DNA of 7,797 nt from an uncultured Bacilli bacterium (GTDB taxonomy: Bacteria; Bacillota_I; Bacilli_A; RF39; UBA660): the NCBI GenBank assembly GCA_947630095.1, contig CANRGI010000055.1:1-7797 (forward strand), in the 5' to 3' direction. The notes under the pieces are model-generated. The model saw only the letters and a program-made list of their open reading frames with translations, had not been told where the DNA came from and did no database searches. A program made the translations under genes and the position numbers. This document shows, in pieces, positions 1 to 5,067 of this stretch (position 1 is the first letter of the stretch; each line of letters begins with the position of its first letter).

Positions 1-110
1 CTTGCATTTCCTATCCCACCATCATTTTTTCTTTTACTCCCACTTGAAGAACAACTCGCATCATACTTAGCACTATCTGATAGTATTATTAATTTCTCTT
101 TTATATCCAT
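1..110 (-). CDS. Putative DNA modification/repair radical SAM protein, N-terminal fragment (cut by window edge)
   Basis: Only the first 36 codons are present; the gene runs off the left edge. The protein starts MDIKEKLIILSDSAKYD and continues through a Cys-Ser-rich ASCSSSGSKRKN stretch to GGIGNA. I recognise this as the N-terminus of the radical SAM family called 'putative DNA modification/repair radical SAM protein' (TIGR03916), which usually sits beside a partner related to uracil-DNA glycosylases. The iron-sulfur cysteine motif that would prove the radical SAM fold lies outside the window, so the assignment rests on this N-terminal signature alone. The ATG at 108-110 has AGGTGG five bases upstream (116-121, minus strand) and a good promoter at 127-155, so the start is secure. 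This looks like the conserved chromosomal flank of the accessory genes to its right. Its exact reaction is not established. Confidence 0.8.
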   Translation of the reverse strand, partial: MDIKEKLIILSDSAKYDASCSSSGSKRKNDGGIGNA

Positions 111-126
111 ACTGACCACCTACTTA

Positions 127-155
127 AGTATACAACATTTTATTTAAAATGTAAA
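127..155 (-). promoter_or_regulatory. Promoter of the radical SAM gene
   Basis: On the minus strand, TTTACA (150-155) and TATACT (127-132) are separated by exactly 17 bases and followed by the AGGTGG ribosome binding site and ATG. The spacer contains a perfect inverted repeat, ACATTTT-AAAT-AAAATGT (135-152), which could be an operator. The conserved gene therefore has its own promoter and does not depend on the upstream GIY-YIG operon. Confidence 0.7.
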
Positions 156-209
156 TATATGTTTGCGAGAATATTTGTTGGTAATTTTTACTAAAATAAA
201 AGAACTTAC

Positions 210-656
210 CTAAAAGTCCTTATAATTTCTTCCCTCATAACGAGGATTAAATATATAATGTAAAACACTTTCAAATACACTATTAATATGCTTACCTAAA
301 CTTTTATGAAACATAATATCAATTCTATATAAATTTTCTTCCATCCACTCTTTTACTGCAACATCTTTTAATATATATTCAAAATTTTTATCATTTATTA
401 ATGACCTAGCAAGTGTACTATCATTAGCATTAAATGAATAATGTTGATATTGAAATCTAGCATTACTATTTACTCCAACTTTACCTATTTTTAAATATTG
501 ATTATTATATCTAAACATATAAACTGCACTATAGTTTTTTAACAAAACACAACTACTAGACTTATGAGGACAACCTCTATCTATAACTTTTACTTTATTT
601 TTATCTATATTAAGTAAATCACACAATTTATCACATATTTCTTGTATTTCTTTCAT
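210..656 (-). CDS. GIY-YIG nuclease-like protein (148 aa)
   Basis: The protein carries a recognisable, variant GIY-YIG domain. SAVYMF (residues 43-48) stands for the GIY strand and YLKIG (54-58) for the YIG strand. Arg67 in NARFQYQHY matches the helix arginine, Glu129 in SVFES the metal-binding glutamate, and Asn137 in FNPRYEG the terminal asparagine. All expected catalytic positions thus appear filled, so an active DNA nuclease is plausible. I recall small stand-alone proteins with the LKIGKxGxxSNAR...QHY...STLA pattern in bacterial accessory regions; their substrates are not established. An N-terminal segment of about 40 residues with three cysteines and a histidine (C8, C12, C29, H31) is extra. 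It is the last gene of a three-gene operon, 13 nt after the stop of the 205-aa gene, with GAAAGGAA as ribosome binding site inside that gap. A defence or DNA-processing role is inferred. Confidence 0.7.
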   Translation of the reverse strand: MKEIQEICDKLCDLLNIDKNKVKVIDRGCPHKSSSCVLLKNYSAVYMFRYNNQYLKIGKVGVNSNARFQYQHYSFNANDSTLARSLINDKNFEYILKDVAVKEWMEENLYRIDIMFHKSLGKHINSVFESVLHYIFNPRYEGRNYKDF

Positions 657-669
657 AACTTCCTTTCTT

Positions 670-1287
670 TTAATTAATCTTTAAATTAAGATTTAACTTT
701 CTAACTACTTCTGTATTTTTACTAACATTATCAAGTCTATTATCTTCAGAATAATATTCTCTTATCTTATAAAAACTTATACACTCTAAATATGCTCTTA
801 AATAATATAAGTCAGGGTGATAATTCTTTAAAAATAAATTTAACATAGATAAATTATTATTAAAACACTCTAATAATTTACTTAATTCATTTATATTAGC
901 CCCGTGTAATACATTTTCTAAAGAACTTCCCTTATTACTTAACTCTAATAAATGAGAATAATTATATTTTCCAAAATTAAATGAATAAGAAGCAAGTGAC
1001 AAAGTATAAGGTGCATTATATATATACTTTATTACATCAATAACACCCCTGCTATAACTCCTCATTTCATAGTCAGGTATTCGTTTTATAGTTTCTATTC
1101 CATTTTCTATAATATTAACACTAAACTTTTTATAATTCCCATAATTAGTATCTATTATACTAGGAGTACTACTTTTTTGTTTTTCTTCACTACTTAAAAT
1201 CTCGTCTATTATACTAATTGCCTTATTTGAATTTTCTACTTTAATATTATATTCACTTATACTATTTCCATTTTTAAAATTTATCAT
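670..1287 (-). CDS. Hypothetical protein, soluble, 205 aa
   Basis: I do not recognise a family. The protein is rich in Asn, Tyr, Ser and Leu and has no signal peptide or membrane helix. The first 50 residues look flexible (EEKQKSSTPS around 34-43). The remainder appears mostly helical, with tyrosine-rich stretches such as YEMRSYSRGV (73-82) and LKNYHPDLYYLRAYL (153-167). It has an ATGA overlap with the upstream DUF3592-like gene (its ATG at 1285-1287, the upstream stop at 1284-1286) and its own AAGGAG site 7-8 bases ahead of the ATG. Translation is therefore probably coupled. It sits between a membrane protein and a GIY-YIG nuclease-like protein in one operon. A joint function is suggested by the tight packing but cannot be named. 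No catalytic motif is apparent. Confidence 0.75.
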   Translation of the reverse strand: MINFKNGNSISEYNIKVENSNKAISIIDEILSSEEKQKSSTPSIIDTNYGNYKKFSVNIIENGIETIKRIPDYEMRSYSRGVIDVIKYIYNAPYTLSLASYSFNFGKYNYSHLLELSNKGSSLENVLHGANINELSKLLECFNNNLSMLNLFLKNYHPDLYYLRAYLECISFYKIREYYSEDNRLDNVSKNTEVVRKLNLNLKIN

Positions 1288-1736
1288 AAAACACTCCTTA
1301 TTGCTATAAATAATATTGTTGAAAAAATACCAATAACTATTATCATTACTCCACCAATTATCAATACTTTATTTATAATATCTCTATTTTCTTCTTTAAC
1401 ATAACTTTCTATATAATTACTAGGGTTATACATAATTTCTCTCTTTTGCCCTAACATAGAATTTAATTTTTCTTCTTTATTTTCCCCAGAATAAACTTCT
1501 ATGCCATTACCTAATACTTCATATTTATTATTATCTACTATATATTGATAAATAGGAAAATAAGTTATATTTCTATATTTACCATCTATACGTTTCCAAG
1601 ATTTAAAATCTATTATTACTCCTTCAGTTACACTAGTGCATTTTTTCTTTCTCTTTTTATCTATATTTTTATTATAAATTCCAACAACTAAAAATAATAT
1701 TCCTACTATAATAGTCCCTATTCCACCTAATATCAT
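1284..1736 (-). CDS. DUF3592-like membrane protein a (150 aa)
   Basis: Two hydrophobic helices (residues about 3-21 and 123-147) flank a polar domain of about 100 residues. The domain has the DUF3592 pattern: a strand VTEGVIIDF (36-44), then ITYFPIYQYIVDNNKYEV (57-74), and a closing IMYNPSNYIESYV (101-113), which resembles the VxYxPxNPxxxxl end of the family. A basic KNIDKKRKKK segment after helix 1 places the central domain in the cytoplasm by the positive-inside rule. The family has no established general biochemical role. An AAGGAGG site precedes the ATG by 6-7 bases, and an extended -10 promoter lies just upstream, so this gene likely heads the operon 1736-210. It is one of three DUF3592-like proteins in the window. 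Confidence 0.75.
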   Translation of the reverse strand: MILGGIGTIIVGILFLVVGIYNKNIDKKRKKKCTSVTEGVIIDFKSWKRIDGKYRNITYFPIYQYIVDNNKYEVLGNGIEVYSGENKEEKLNSMLGQKREIMYNPSNYIESYVKEENRDIINKVLIIGGVMIIVIGIFSTILFIAIRSVL

Positions 1737-1753
1737 ATTGATCCTCCTTCATA

Positions 1754-1762
1754 ATTATATCA
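1754..1762 (-). promoter_or_regulatory. Extended -10 promoter ahead of DUF3592-like gene a
   Basis: On the minus strand the sequence reads TGATATAAT, a perfect TATAAT preceded by the TGn extension. It lies 18 bases upstream of the ATG at 1736, so the leader would be very short and almost entirely the AAGGAGG site. The -35 region is only T-rich (no good TTGACA). No convincing terminator separates it from the regulator gene that ends at 1797, so readthrough is possible. Confidence 0.5.
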
Positions 1763-1796
1763 AATAAAAAATTAAATAAAAAGAGATAAACTTACT

Positions 1797-2348
1797 TTAC
1801 CTCTCCCAAATTAAAACTTTATTTTTATATTCCATTAACTCTTTATCACCTAATGTTTTAGTTTTATTAGATAAATTATCAATATAATAAATATGTTTAA
1901 TAACATCTGCACTACTATTATTAGGAATATTCTCTTGTAATCTTTCTGATTGAAAATCAATTATCAAACCATTACCAATTCTTAAAAGATTATTTGTTTT
2001 ATCACTATCTTTAAATATTTTAGTACTTATTGTTTGAGTAACATTAATATATAAATCATAACTATCTTCACTCACTCTAACTAATAAAGCCTTAGCATTT
2101 TTATAATTATCTAAATTTATTTTTATATCTATCCCTTTATCCATTGGAATATTAACTTTAACTATATCTTTACTATACTTTACAGGTCTTTCATACTTAA
2201 ATATTAATAAAAATAATAATATTAATAAAACTATCATAGAAATACTAATACAAAACATCTTTAAATATCTTTTTTTATTTTTAATTATTTCCTTATTAGC
2301 ATATTCTATAGTATCTTTAAGAACTTTATCCACATTTTCTTTATCCAT
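1797..2348 (-). CDS. Single-pass membrane protein, detached C-terminal part of an XRE regulator (183 aa)
   Basis: The N-terminal 31 residues are charged and helical (MDKENVDKVLKDTIEYANKE). They are followed by one hydrophobic helix (about 32-50) and an outer domain of roughly 130 residues without recognised motifs. The charged start matches what I recall following the HTH domain in single-chain clostridial XRE-membrane regulators, where LLxGEK runs directly into KExVDxVLxDTIxYxNK. Here the HTH gene ends eight bases inside this gene, and this frame is +1 relative to it. Removing one A from the A5 run at 2348-2352 would fuse the two. The ATG at 2346-2348 has GAGGAG about five bases upstream, so separate translation is also possible. 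It probably senses or anchors at the membrane in partnership with the HTH protein; this is inference. Confidence 0.7.
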   Translation of the reverse strand: MDKENVDKVLKDTIEYANKEIIKNKKRYLKMFCISISMIVLLILLFLLIFKYERPVKYSKDIVKVNIPMDKGIDIKINLDNYKNAKALLVRVSEDSYDLYINVTQTISTKIFKDSDKTNNLLRIGNGLIIDFQSERLQENIPNNSSADVIKHIYYIDNLSNKTKTLGDKELMEYKNKVLIWER

Positions 2349-2559
2349 TTTTCTCCTCTCCTTTCAGTAAATCATATAAACTTACATTTAAAACTTCTGC
2401 AAGGGGTATTAAAATAGATATATCAGGAAAAGATAACCCTCTTTCCCATTTACTTACAGCCTTATCAGTAATAAACAATTTATCTGCTAACTCCCTTTGA
2501 GTCATATTTAATTCATTTCGTCTTCTACTAATAATATTTCCTATCTTCTTAGCATCCAT
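2341..2559 (-). CDS. XRE/Cro-type helix-turn-helix regulator (72 aa)
   Basis: The protein is essentially one XRE domain. The recognition motif TQRELADKLFITDKAVSKWE spans residues 20-39, and the usual PDISILIPLAEVLNVSLYDLL segment follows at 45-65. This is the DNA-binding family of many transcriptional repressors. A longer reading upstream to 2622 exists, but the ATG at 2557-2559 is preferred because AAGGAGG sits six bases ahead of it and the domain begins right there (MDAKKIGNIISRRR). The gene overlaps the end of the upstream four-helix membrane gene by 11 nt and the start of the downstream membrane gene by 8 nt, indicating coupled translation of all three. It ends abruptly with GEEKNG after the HTH domain, consistent with a frame break in a formerly longer regulator. 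It may control its own operon; no operator was identified. Confidence 0.85.
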   Translation of the reverse strand: MDAKKIGNIISRRRNELNMTQRELADKLFITDKAVSKWERGLSFPDISILIPLAEVLNVSLYDLLKGEEKNG

Positions 2560-2974
2560 ATTTTCCTCCTTGCACTTTAATTTTATTATTATATAAATAA
2601 AAAGTAAGAATACCACACCCACCTACTAAAGTGACTAAAAAGACTAAATCACGCCCAAAAGCACCTATATAATCAAGTAAGTCAAGAAATAAAACAAAAA
2701 TTAATGCTACTACAAAAAGAATAACTAATGCAAGTATTGGTAAAGCAAAAATATAATATAGTATTCTTATTATTTTATTTTCTATTTTTTCTCCTTTATC
2801 AATAAGAACTTTACATACTTTAATACTTAATGAATTACTTAAAAATACAACTAAAGAAACCAATGTTGCCAAAAGAACATGAGGGTCCCTATCCAATATA
2901 AACCATATATTTAATAATATAAATACTAATAAAGTTACAATAACCCTTGATATCTTTATATATTTTCCTTCCAT
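2549..2974 (-). CDS. Four-helix integral membrane protein of unknown function (141 aa)
   Basis: Hydrophobic helices are visible at about residues 9-27, 33-53, 69-99 (one long or two short) and 108-128. A basic cytoplasmic-looking loop, KVLIDKGEKIENKIIR, lies between the second and third. No transport or enzyme motif is visible and I do not recognise a named family. Proteins of this look are common beside small XRE regulators in clostridia. The ATG at 2972-2974 has GGAGAG five bases upstream, immediately after the TGA of the preceding small gene (2987-2989), so ribosomes could pass directly from that gene. Its 3' end carries the AAGGAGG site of the HTH gene and overlaps it by 11 nt. The conserved packing suggests that this membrane protein, the HTH protein and the single-TM protein act together, perhaps as a membrane-linked regulatory unit. 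Confidence 0.75.
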   Translation of the reverse strand: MEGKYIKISRVIVTLLVFILLNIWFILDRDPHVLLATLVSLVVFLSNSLSIKVCKVLIDKGEKIENKIIRILYYIFALPILALVILFVVALIFVLFLDLLDYIGAFGRDLVFLVTLVGGCGILTFYLYNNKIKVQGGKYGC

Positions 2975-2986
2975 ATAATCTCTCCA

Positions 2987-3304
2987 TCAAATCCACTTTG
3001 GAGTAAAATCTTCATAATTATTTTTATTATAATGAATAGTTACTTCTTCAATAGGAAGTGGCCTTTCTAAATAGTTAGAAGCATAAGAAGCCTCGAATAC
3101 ATCTTCAACAGAAGCCTCATCTTTAAACTTCTTGCATCTTGCCTCTATCTTTTGCCCATCTTTTGTTTCAAAATAGAAAACAGGATAATGTTTATTATTT
3201 TCTTCTTCAAATCTTATAATTTTACCTATAACCTTAACATAATTTCTATTTTTAATTTTAATAACAATTATAAGTATAACTACCGCTATAACTACATATA
3301 TCAT
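2987..3304 (-). CDS. Small DUF3592-like membrane protein b (105 aa)
   Basis: One N-terminal hydrophobic helix (residues 2-17) is followed by basic KIKNRNYVK, which places the rest in the cytoplasm. The remainder has the DUF3592-type strand order: YVKVIGKIIRFEEE (22-35), HYPVFYFETKDGQKIEA (39-55) and VTIHYNKNNYEDFTP (88-102). The second membrane helix seen in the other two copies is missing, so this is a short form. The resemblance of KVIGKIIRF to KVVGKVVQS in the 128-aa gene at 4498-4884 suggests paralogy, although the rest has diverged. The ATG at 3302-3304 is preceded by AAAGGAA and by an extended -10 promoter. The TGA lies directly before the ribosome binding site of the next gene, so it may head the transcript running through 2974-1797. 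Function is unknown. Confidence 0.7.
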   Translation of the reverse strand: MIYVVIAVVILIIVIKIKNRNYVKVIGKIIRFEEENNKHYPVFYFETKDGQKIEARCKKFKDEASVEDVFEASYASNYLERPLPIEEVTIHYNKNNYEDFTPKWI

Positions 3305-3328
3305 ACTATAGTTCCTTTCTATATATCT

Positions 3329-3337
3329 ATTATAACA
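3329..3337 (-). promoter_or_regulatory. Extended -10 promoter ahead of DUF3592-like gene b
   Basis: The minus strand reads TGTTATAAT, a consensus TATAAT with TGn extension, 24 bases upstream of the ATG at 3304. The -35 is poor (TTAAAT at 17-base spacing), as is usual for extended -10 promoters. It lies in the 57-base gap after the 5-TM gene and would drive the transcript from 3304 to 1797. Confidence 0.5.
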
Positions 3338-3361
3338 TCAAATACATAAATATTTAAACAT

Positions 3362-4429
3362 CTATGTTAAATTATCAAGTGTATCTGAATTTATTTTATC
3401 TATTATTTCATAATCTAAATAACTATAAGGTTCTTTTCTTAAAACATCTACATTTATATACATATCATTATCATAGTAATAACGTAAGTATTCTCTTAAA
3501 AAACCTCCATTATTCATTTTTTCATAATAATTTGCTTCCCAATTATATGTATACATTTCCTTATCTTCACTTATTATATTACACCCAGGTATTAGTGATA
3601 AACTATAAAAATCTTGAAATGACTGACTATCGTCAAACTCCACTGGCACAGCATATATTTTTCCATTAGTATAATAAATTAACCACTCTAAATAATCGTC
3701 ATATTTATTAATATTTTTATTTAAATTTTTTGATTTATAACCATAATAAACATATGAAGGATACTTTTTACTTAAATCACTATTAAAATCTATTTTATGT
3801 ATATTATTTTCTTTATTATCTATGCCAAACAATAAATAATCATTTGTATATAAATCTCTTTCTATTAATTCATTTTTTAAATCAGATACAGTAGGAATAT
3901 TATCACTTACTTTTTCTATTTGAGAATAATGCCTAATAAATACAAATAATATTATTAAAATTATTGCTGTTATTATAATTACTATTGCTTTCTTTTTAAA
4001 AATAAATTTCTTTGCATATATTATAAATAATATAAATGTAGAAATGTAATAAATAGCCATACATATATTAAATACCATTGCCTTAAGTATTGCTTCTCCA
4101 ACATAATCAATACCAGTATTTTCCATATTATACATTTGATAGTACATAAAAGCACTCATAGCCAAAGAAATACCCGCGACCACCGATAGTGTTATTTTAG
4201 ATTTTGTCGTATTCTTTAATGCACTAAAATAAATAAAATAACCAATTATTTTTACTATATAAAATGAAATTATATAAACACTTTCATTTATATTCATATT
4301 AAAATCTATTAACCCTAAAAGCAAAGAACTAATAGGAATTAATGTTAATATTCCAGCAATAATAGTAAGTATAATATAAGATTTTGTTACCTCACTTGAG
4401 TTTTCATTAACCAAATTAGTTTTTTCCAT
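3362..4429 (-). CDS. Five-TM membrane protein with large extracellular C-terminal domain (355 aa)
   Basis: Five hydrophobic helices are visible at about residues 17-41, 50-71, 79-98, 115-140 and 148-165. Basic loops KNTTKSK (72-78) and KKFIFKKK (140-147) lie on the same side. By the positive-inside rule the N-terminus is cytoplasmic, and the last 190 residues (from RHYSQIEK) face outward. That domain is rich in Tyr, Asp and Asn, with an internal LEWLIYYTNGKIYAVPVEFDD segment (248-268), and has a single cysteine (C283). I recognise no family. The ATG at 4427-4429 follows AGGTGAT, a weak, rather distant ribosome binding site. The promoter lies in a 47-bp repeat at 4445-4491 that is shared almost exactly with the upstream DUF3592-like gene, suggesting co-regulation. 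It could be a sensor, a small-molecule or peptide immunity protein, or an envelope protein; the sequence does not decide. Confidence 0.75.
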   Translation of the reverse strand: MEKTNLVNENSSEVTKSYIILTIIAGILTLIPISSLLLGLIDFNMNINESVYIISFYIVKIIGYFIYFSALKNTTKSKITLSVVAGISLAMSAFMYYQMYNMENTGIDYVGEAILKAMVFNICMAIYYISTFILFIIYAKKFIFKKKAIVIIITAIILIILFVFIRHYSQIEKVSDNIPTVSDLKNELIERDLYTNDYLLFGIDNKENNIHKIDFNSDLSKKYPSYVYYGYKSKNLNKNINKYDDYLEWLIYYTNGKIYAVPVEFDDSQSFQDFYSLSLIPGCNIISEDKEMYTYNWEANYYEKMNNGGFLREYLRYYYDNDMYINVDVLRKEPYSYLDYEIIDKINSDTLDNLT

Positions 4430-4444
4430 ACCCTAATCACCTAC

Positions 4445-4491
4445 TATCTACCTACCATCATAATATCATATTTAATATTTATTTACAATAA
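4445..4491. repeat. 47-bp promoter-containing direct repeat, copy A
   Basis: This stretch matches 4904-4950 at 45 of 47 positions (differences at 4456 and 4466), without gaps. It covers the whole promoter of the 5-TM gene plus the beginning of its leader. Identity stops right upstream of the -35 and shortly downstream of the expected transcription start. Inside the leader part, a related ACCTACTATC/ACCTACCATC unit is repeated in tandem on the plus strand (about 4440-4460). Confidence 0.85.
4460..4488 (-). promoter_or_regulatory. Promoter of the 5-TM gene (in repeat copy A)
   Basis: On the minus strand TTGTAA (4483-4488) and TATTAT (4460-4465) have 17-base spacing, with a TGA extension directly before the -10. 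The leader to the ATG at 4429 would be about 24 nt. The same elements at the same spacing recur in copy B. Confidence 0.6.
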
Positions 4492-4497
4492 CAACCT

Positions 4498-4884
4498 CTA
4501 AAATATGAGCAGTGCTCCAATACCAATTATTATTCCAATAAAATAAAATTTTCTAAAATACATTTCTTCCGGTTTCAAATATTTATTAGGATTATTAGGT
4601 GAAACATATAAAAATACATCGTCCCCAGTTTTTAACTTTGGATTTCCACCATAAAAATTATCTTCTATATCATATTCTTTTCCTAAATATTCAAAATGAT
4701 ATTTGCAATGATTTCCTTTAGATACTGCATTTCCTGCATTAATATAATCTTTTTTAGACTGTACTACTTTTCCAACCACTTTAATATATTTTTTAAGTTT
4801 AAAAGTAATCACTAACCATTTAATAGCGCAAAAAAGTGACAACCCGCCCCATATAATTAAATTTATTATTTTTTCAGTATCCAT
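4498..4884 (-). CDS. DUF3592-like membrane protein c (128 aa)
   Basis: Helix 1 (about residues 7-28) is followed by basic KLKKYIK, a central domain (33-104) and a C-terminal helix (111-128). The central domain shows IKVVGKVVQSKKD (34-46), CKYHFEYLGKEYDIED (60-75) and GDDVFLYVSPNNPNKYL (87-103). The last segment is the clearest DUF3592 signature in the window: a strand ending in P-N-NPxxxl. A reading with four more codons from a TTG at 4896 exists, but I chose the ATG at 4882-4884 because GAGG lies six bases ahead and would be inside the longer version. Its promoter is repeat copy B. The gap to the next gene holds repeat copy A. No biochemical role is established for the family; the presence of three members with separate promoters hints at an immunity- or stress-type array. 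Confidence 0.8.
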   Translation of the reverse strand: MDTEKIINLIIWGGLSLFCAIKWLVITFKLKKYIKVVGKVVQSKKDYINAGNAVSKGNHCKYHFEYLGKEYDIEDNFYGGNPKLKTGDDVFLYVSPNNPNKYLKPEEMYFRKFYFIGIIIGIGALLIF

Positions 4885-4903
4885 TTTATACCTCAAATCT
4901 TTT

Positions 4904-4950
4904 TATCTACCTACTATCATAATAACATATTTAATATTTATTTACAATAA
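4904..4950. repeat. 47-bp promoter-containing direct repeat, copy B
   Basis: Second copy of the repeat at 4445-4491, same orientation, 459 bases away, with two substitutions. One changes the extension TGA to TGT ahead of the -10, which keeps the TGn rule. Being confined to promoter and leader, the repeat looks like promoter duplication or the conserved remnant of a larger tandem duplication. Confidence 0.85.
4919..4947 (-). promoter_or_regulatory. Promoter of DUF3592-like gene c (in repeat copy B)
   Basis: TTGTAA (4942-4947) and TATTAT (4919-4924) on the minus strand have 17-base spacing and a TGT extension before the -10. The leader to the ATG at 4884 would be about 28 nt and contains the GAGG ribosome binding site. 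Confidence 0.6.
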
Positions 4951-5036
4951 TTAACAAAATTTACTAGACATAAAAATTTTAATATTCATAACAACCCTCT
5001 AATAGACCCCTTAATTATAAACAAATTAGCGAATAC

Positions 5037-5067
5037 AAAAACCCTACACTTAATTGTATAGTTTTTT
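5037..5067 (-). terminator. Hairpin and T-run after the RloB gene
   Basis: Beginning inside the RloB stop codon (5066-5068), the minus strand reads AAAAAA-CTATAC-AATTAA-GTGTAG-GG-TTTTT. The six-base stem CTATAC/GTGTAG (one G-U pair) can be extended by A/T pairs past a GG bulge and ends in five T's. The stem is weak and AT-rich, but position and T-run fit an intrinsic terminator closing the ATPase-RloB operon. Confidence 0.5.

Noticed and set aside
152..165. LexA/SOS-box-like sequence (minus strand CAAACATATATTTA) overlapping the -35 of the radical SAM gene
   Set aside because: It differs from the Gram-positive consensus CGAACATATGTTTG at three positions, including symmetric core bases, and the region is AT-rich enough for chance matches.
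179..209. GGTAA...TTACC stem after the GIY-YIG gene as a terminator
   Set aside because: Only five strong pairs plus an interrupted A/T stem, and no T-run follows on the minus strand.
2560..2622. Upstream extension of the HTH gene (extra residues with a hydrophobic stretch)
   Set aside because: The AAGGAGG site lies inside this extension and six bases before the internal ATG, and the XRE domain starts exactly there.
3152..3349. Plus-strand reading frame of 65 codons
   Set aside because: It lies opposite the small DUF3592-like gene and its promoter, has no ribosome binding site and encodes a Phe/Ile/Asn/Tyr-rich string typical of a shadow frame.
3357..3368. Palindrome AACATCTATGTT at the stop codon of the 5-TM gene
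   Set aside because: Five-base arms with two-base centre are too short for a terminator in this base composition, and no T-run follows.
3364..3669. Plus-strand reading frame of 101 codons
   Set aside because: Antisense shadow of the 5-TM gene's outer domain; Leu/Tyr/His-rich low-complexity product and no initiation signal.
4885..4896. TTG start four codons upstream for DUF3592-like gene c
   Set aside because: The GAGG ribosome binding site for the ATG at 4884 would be part of the coding sequence.
4951..4995. 12-codon ORF (MNIKIFMSSKFC) on the minus strand with GAGGG upstream
   Set aside because: Very short, no recognisable peptide features, and the surrounding AT-rich gap gives such frames by chance.
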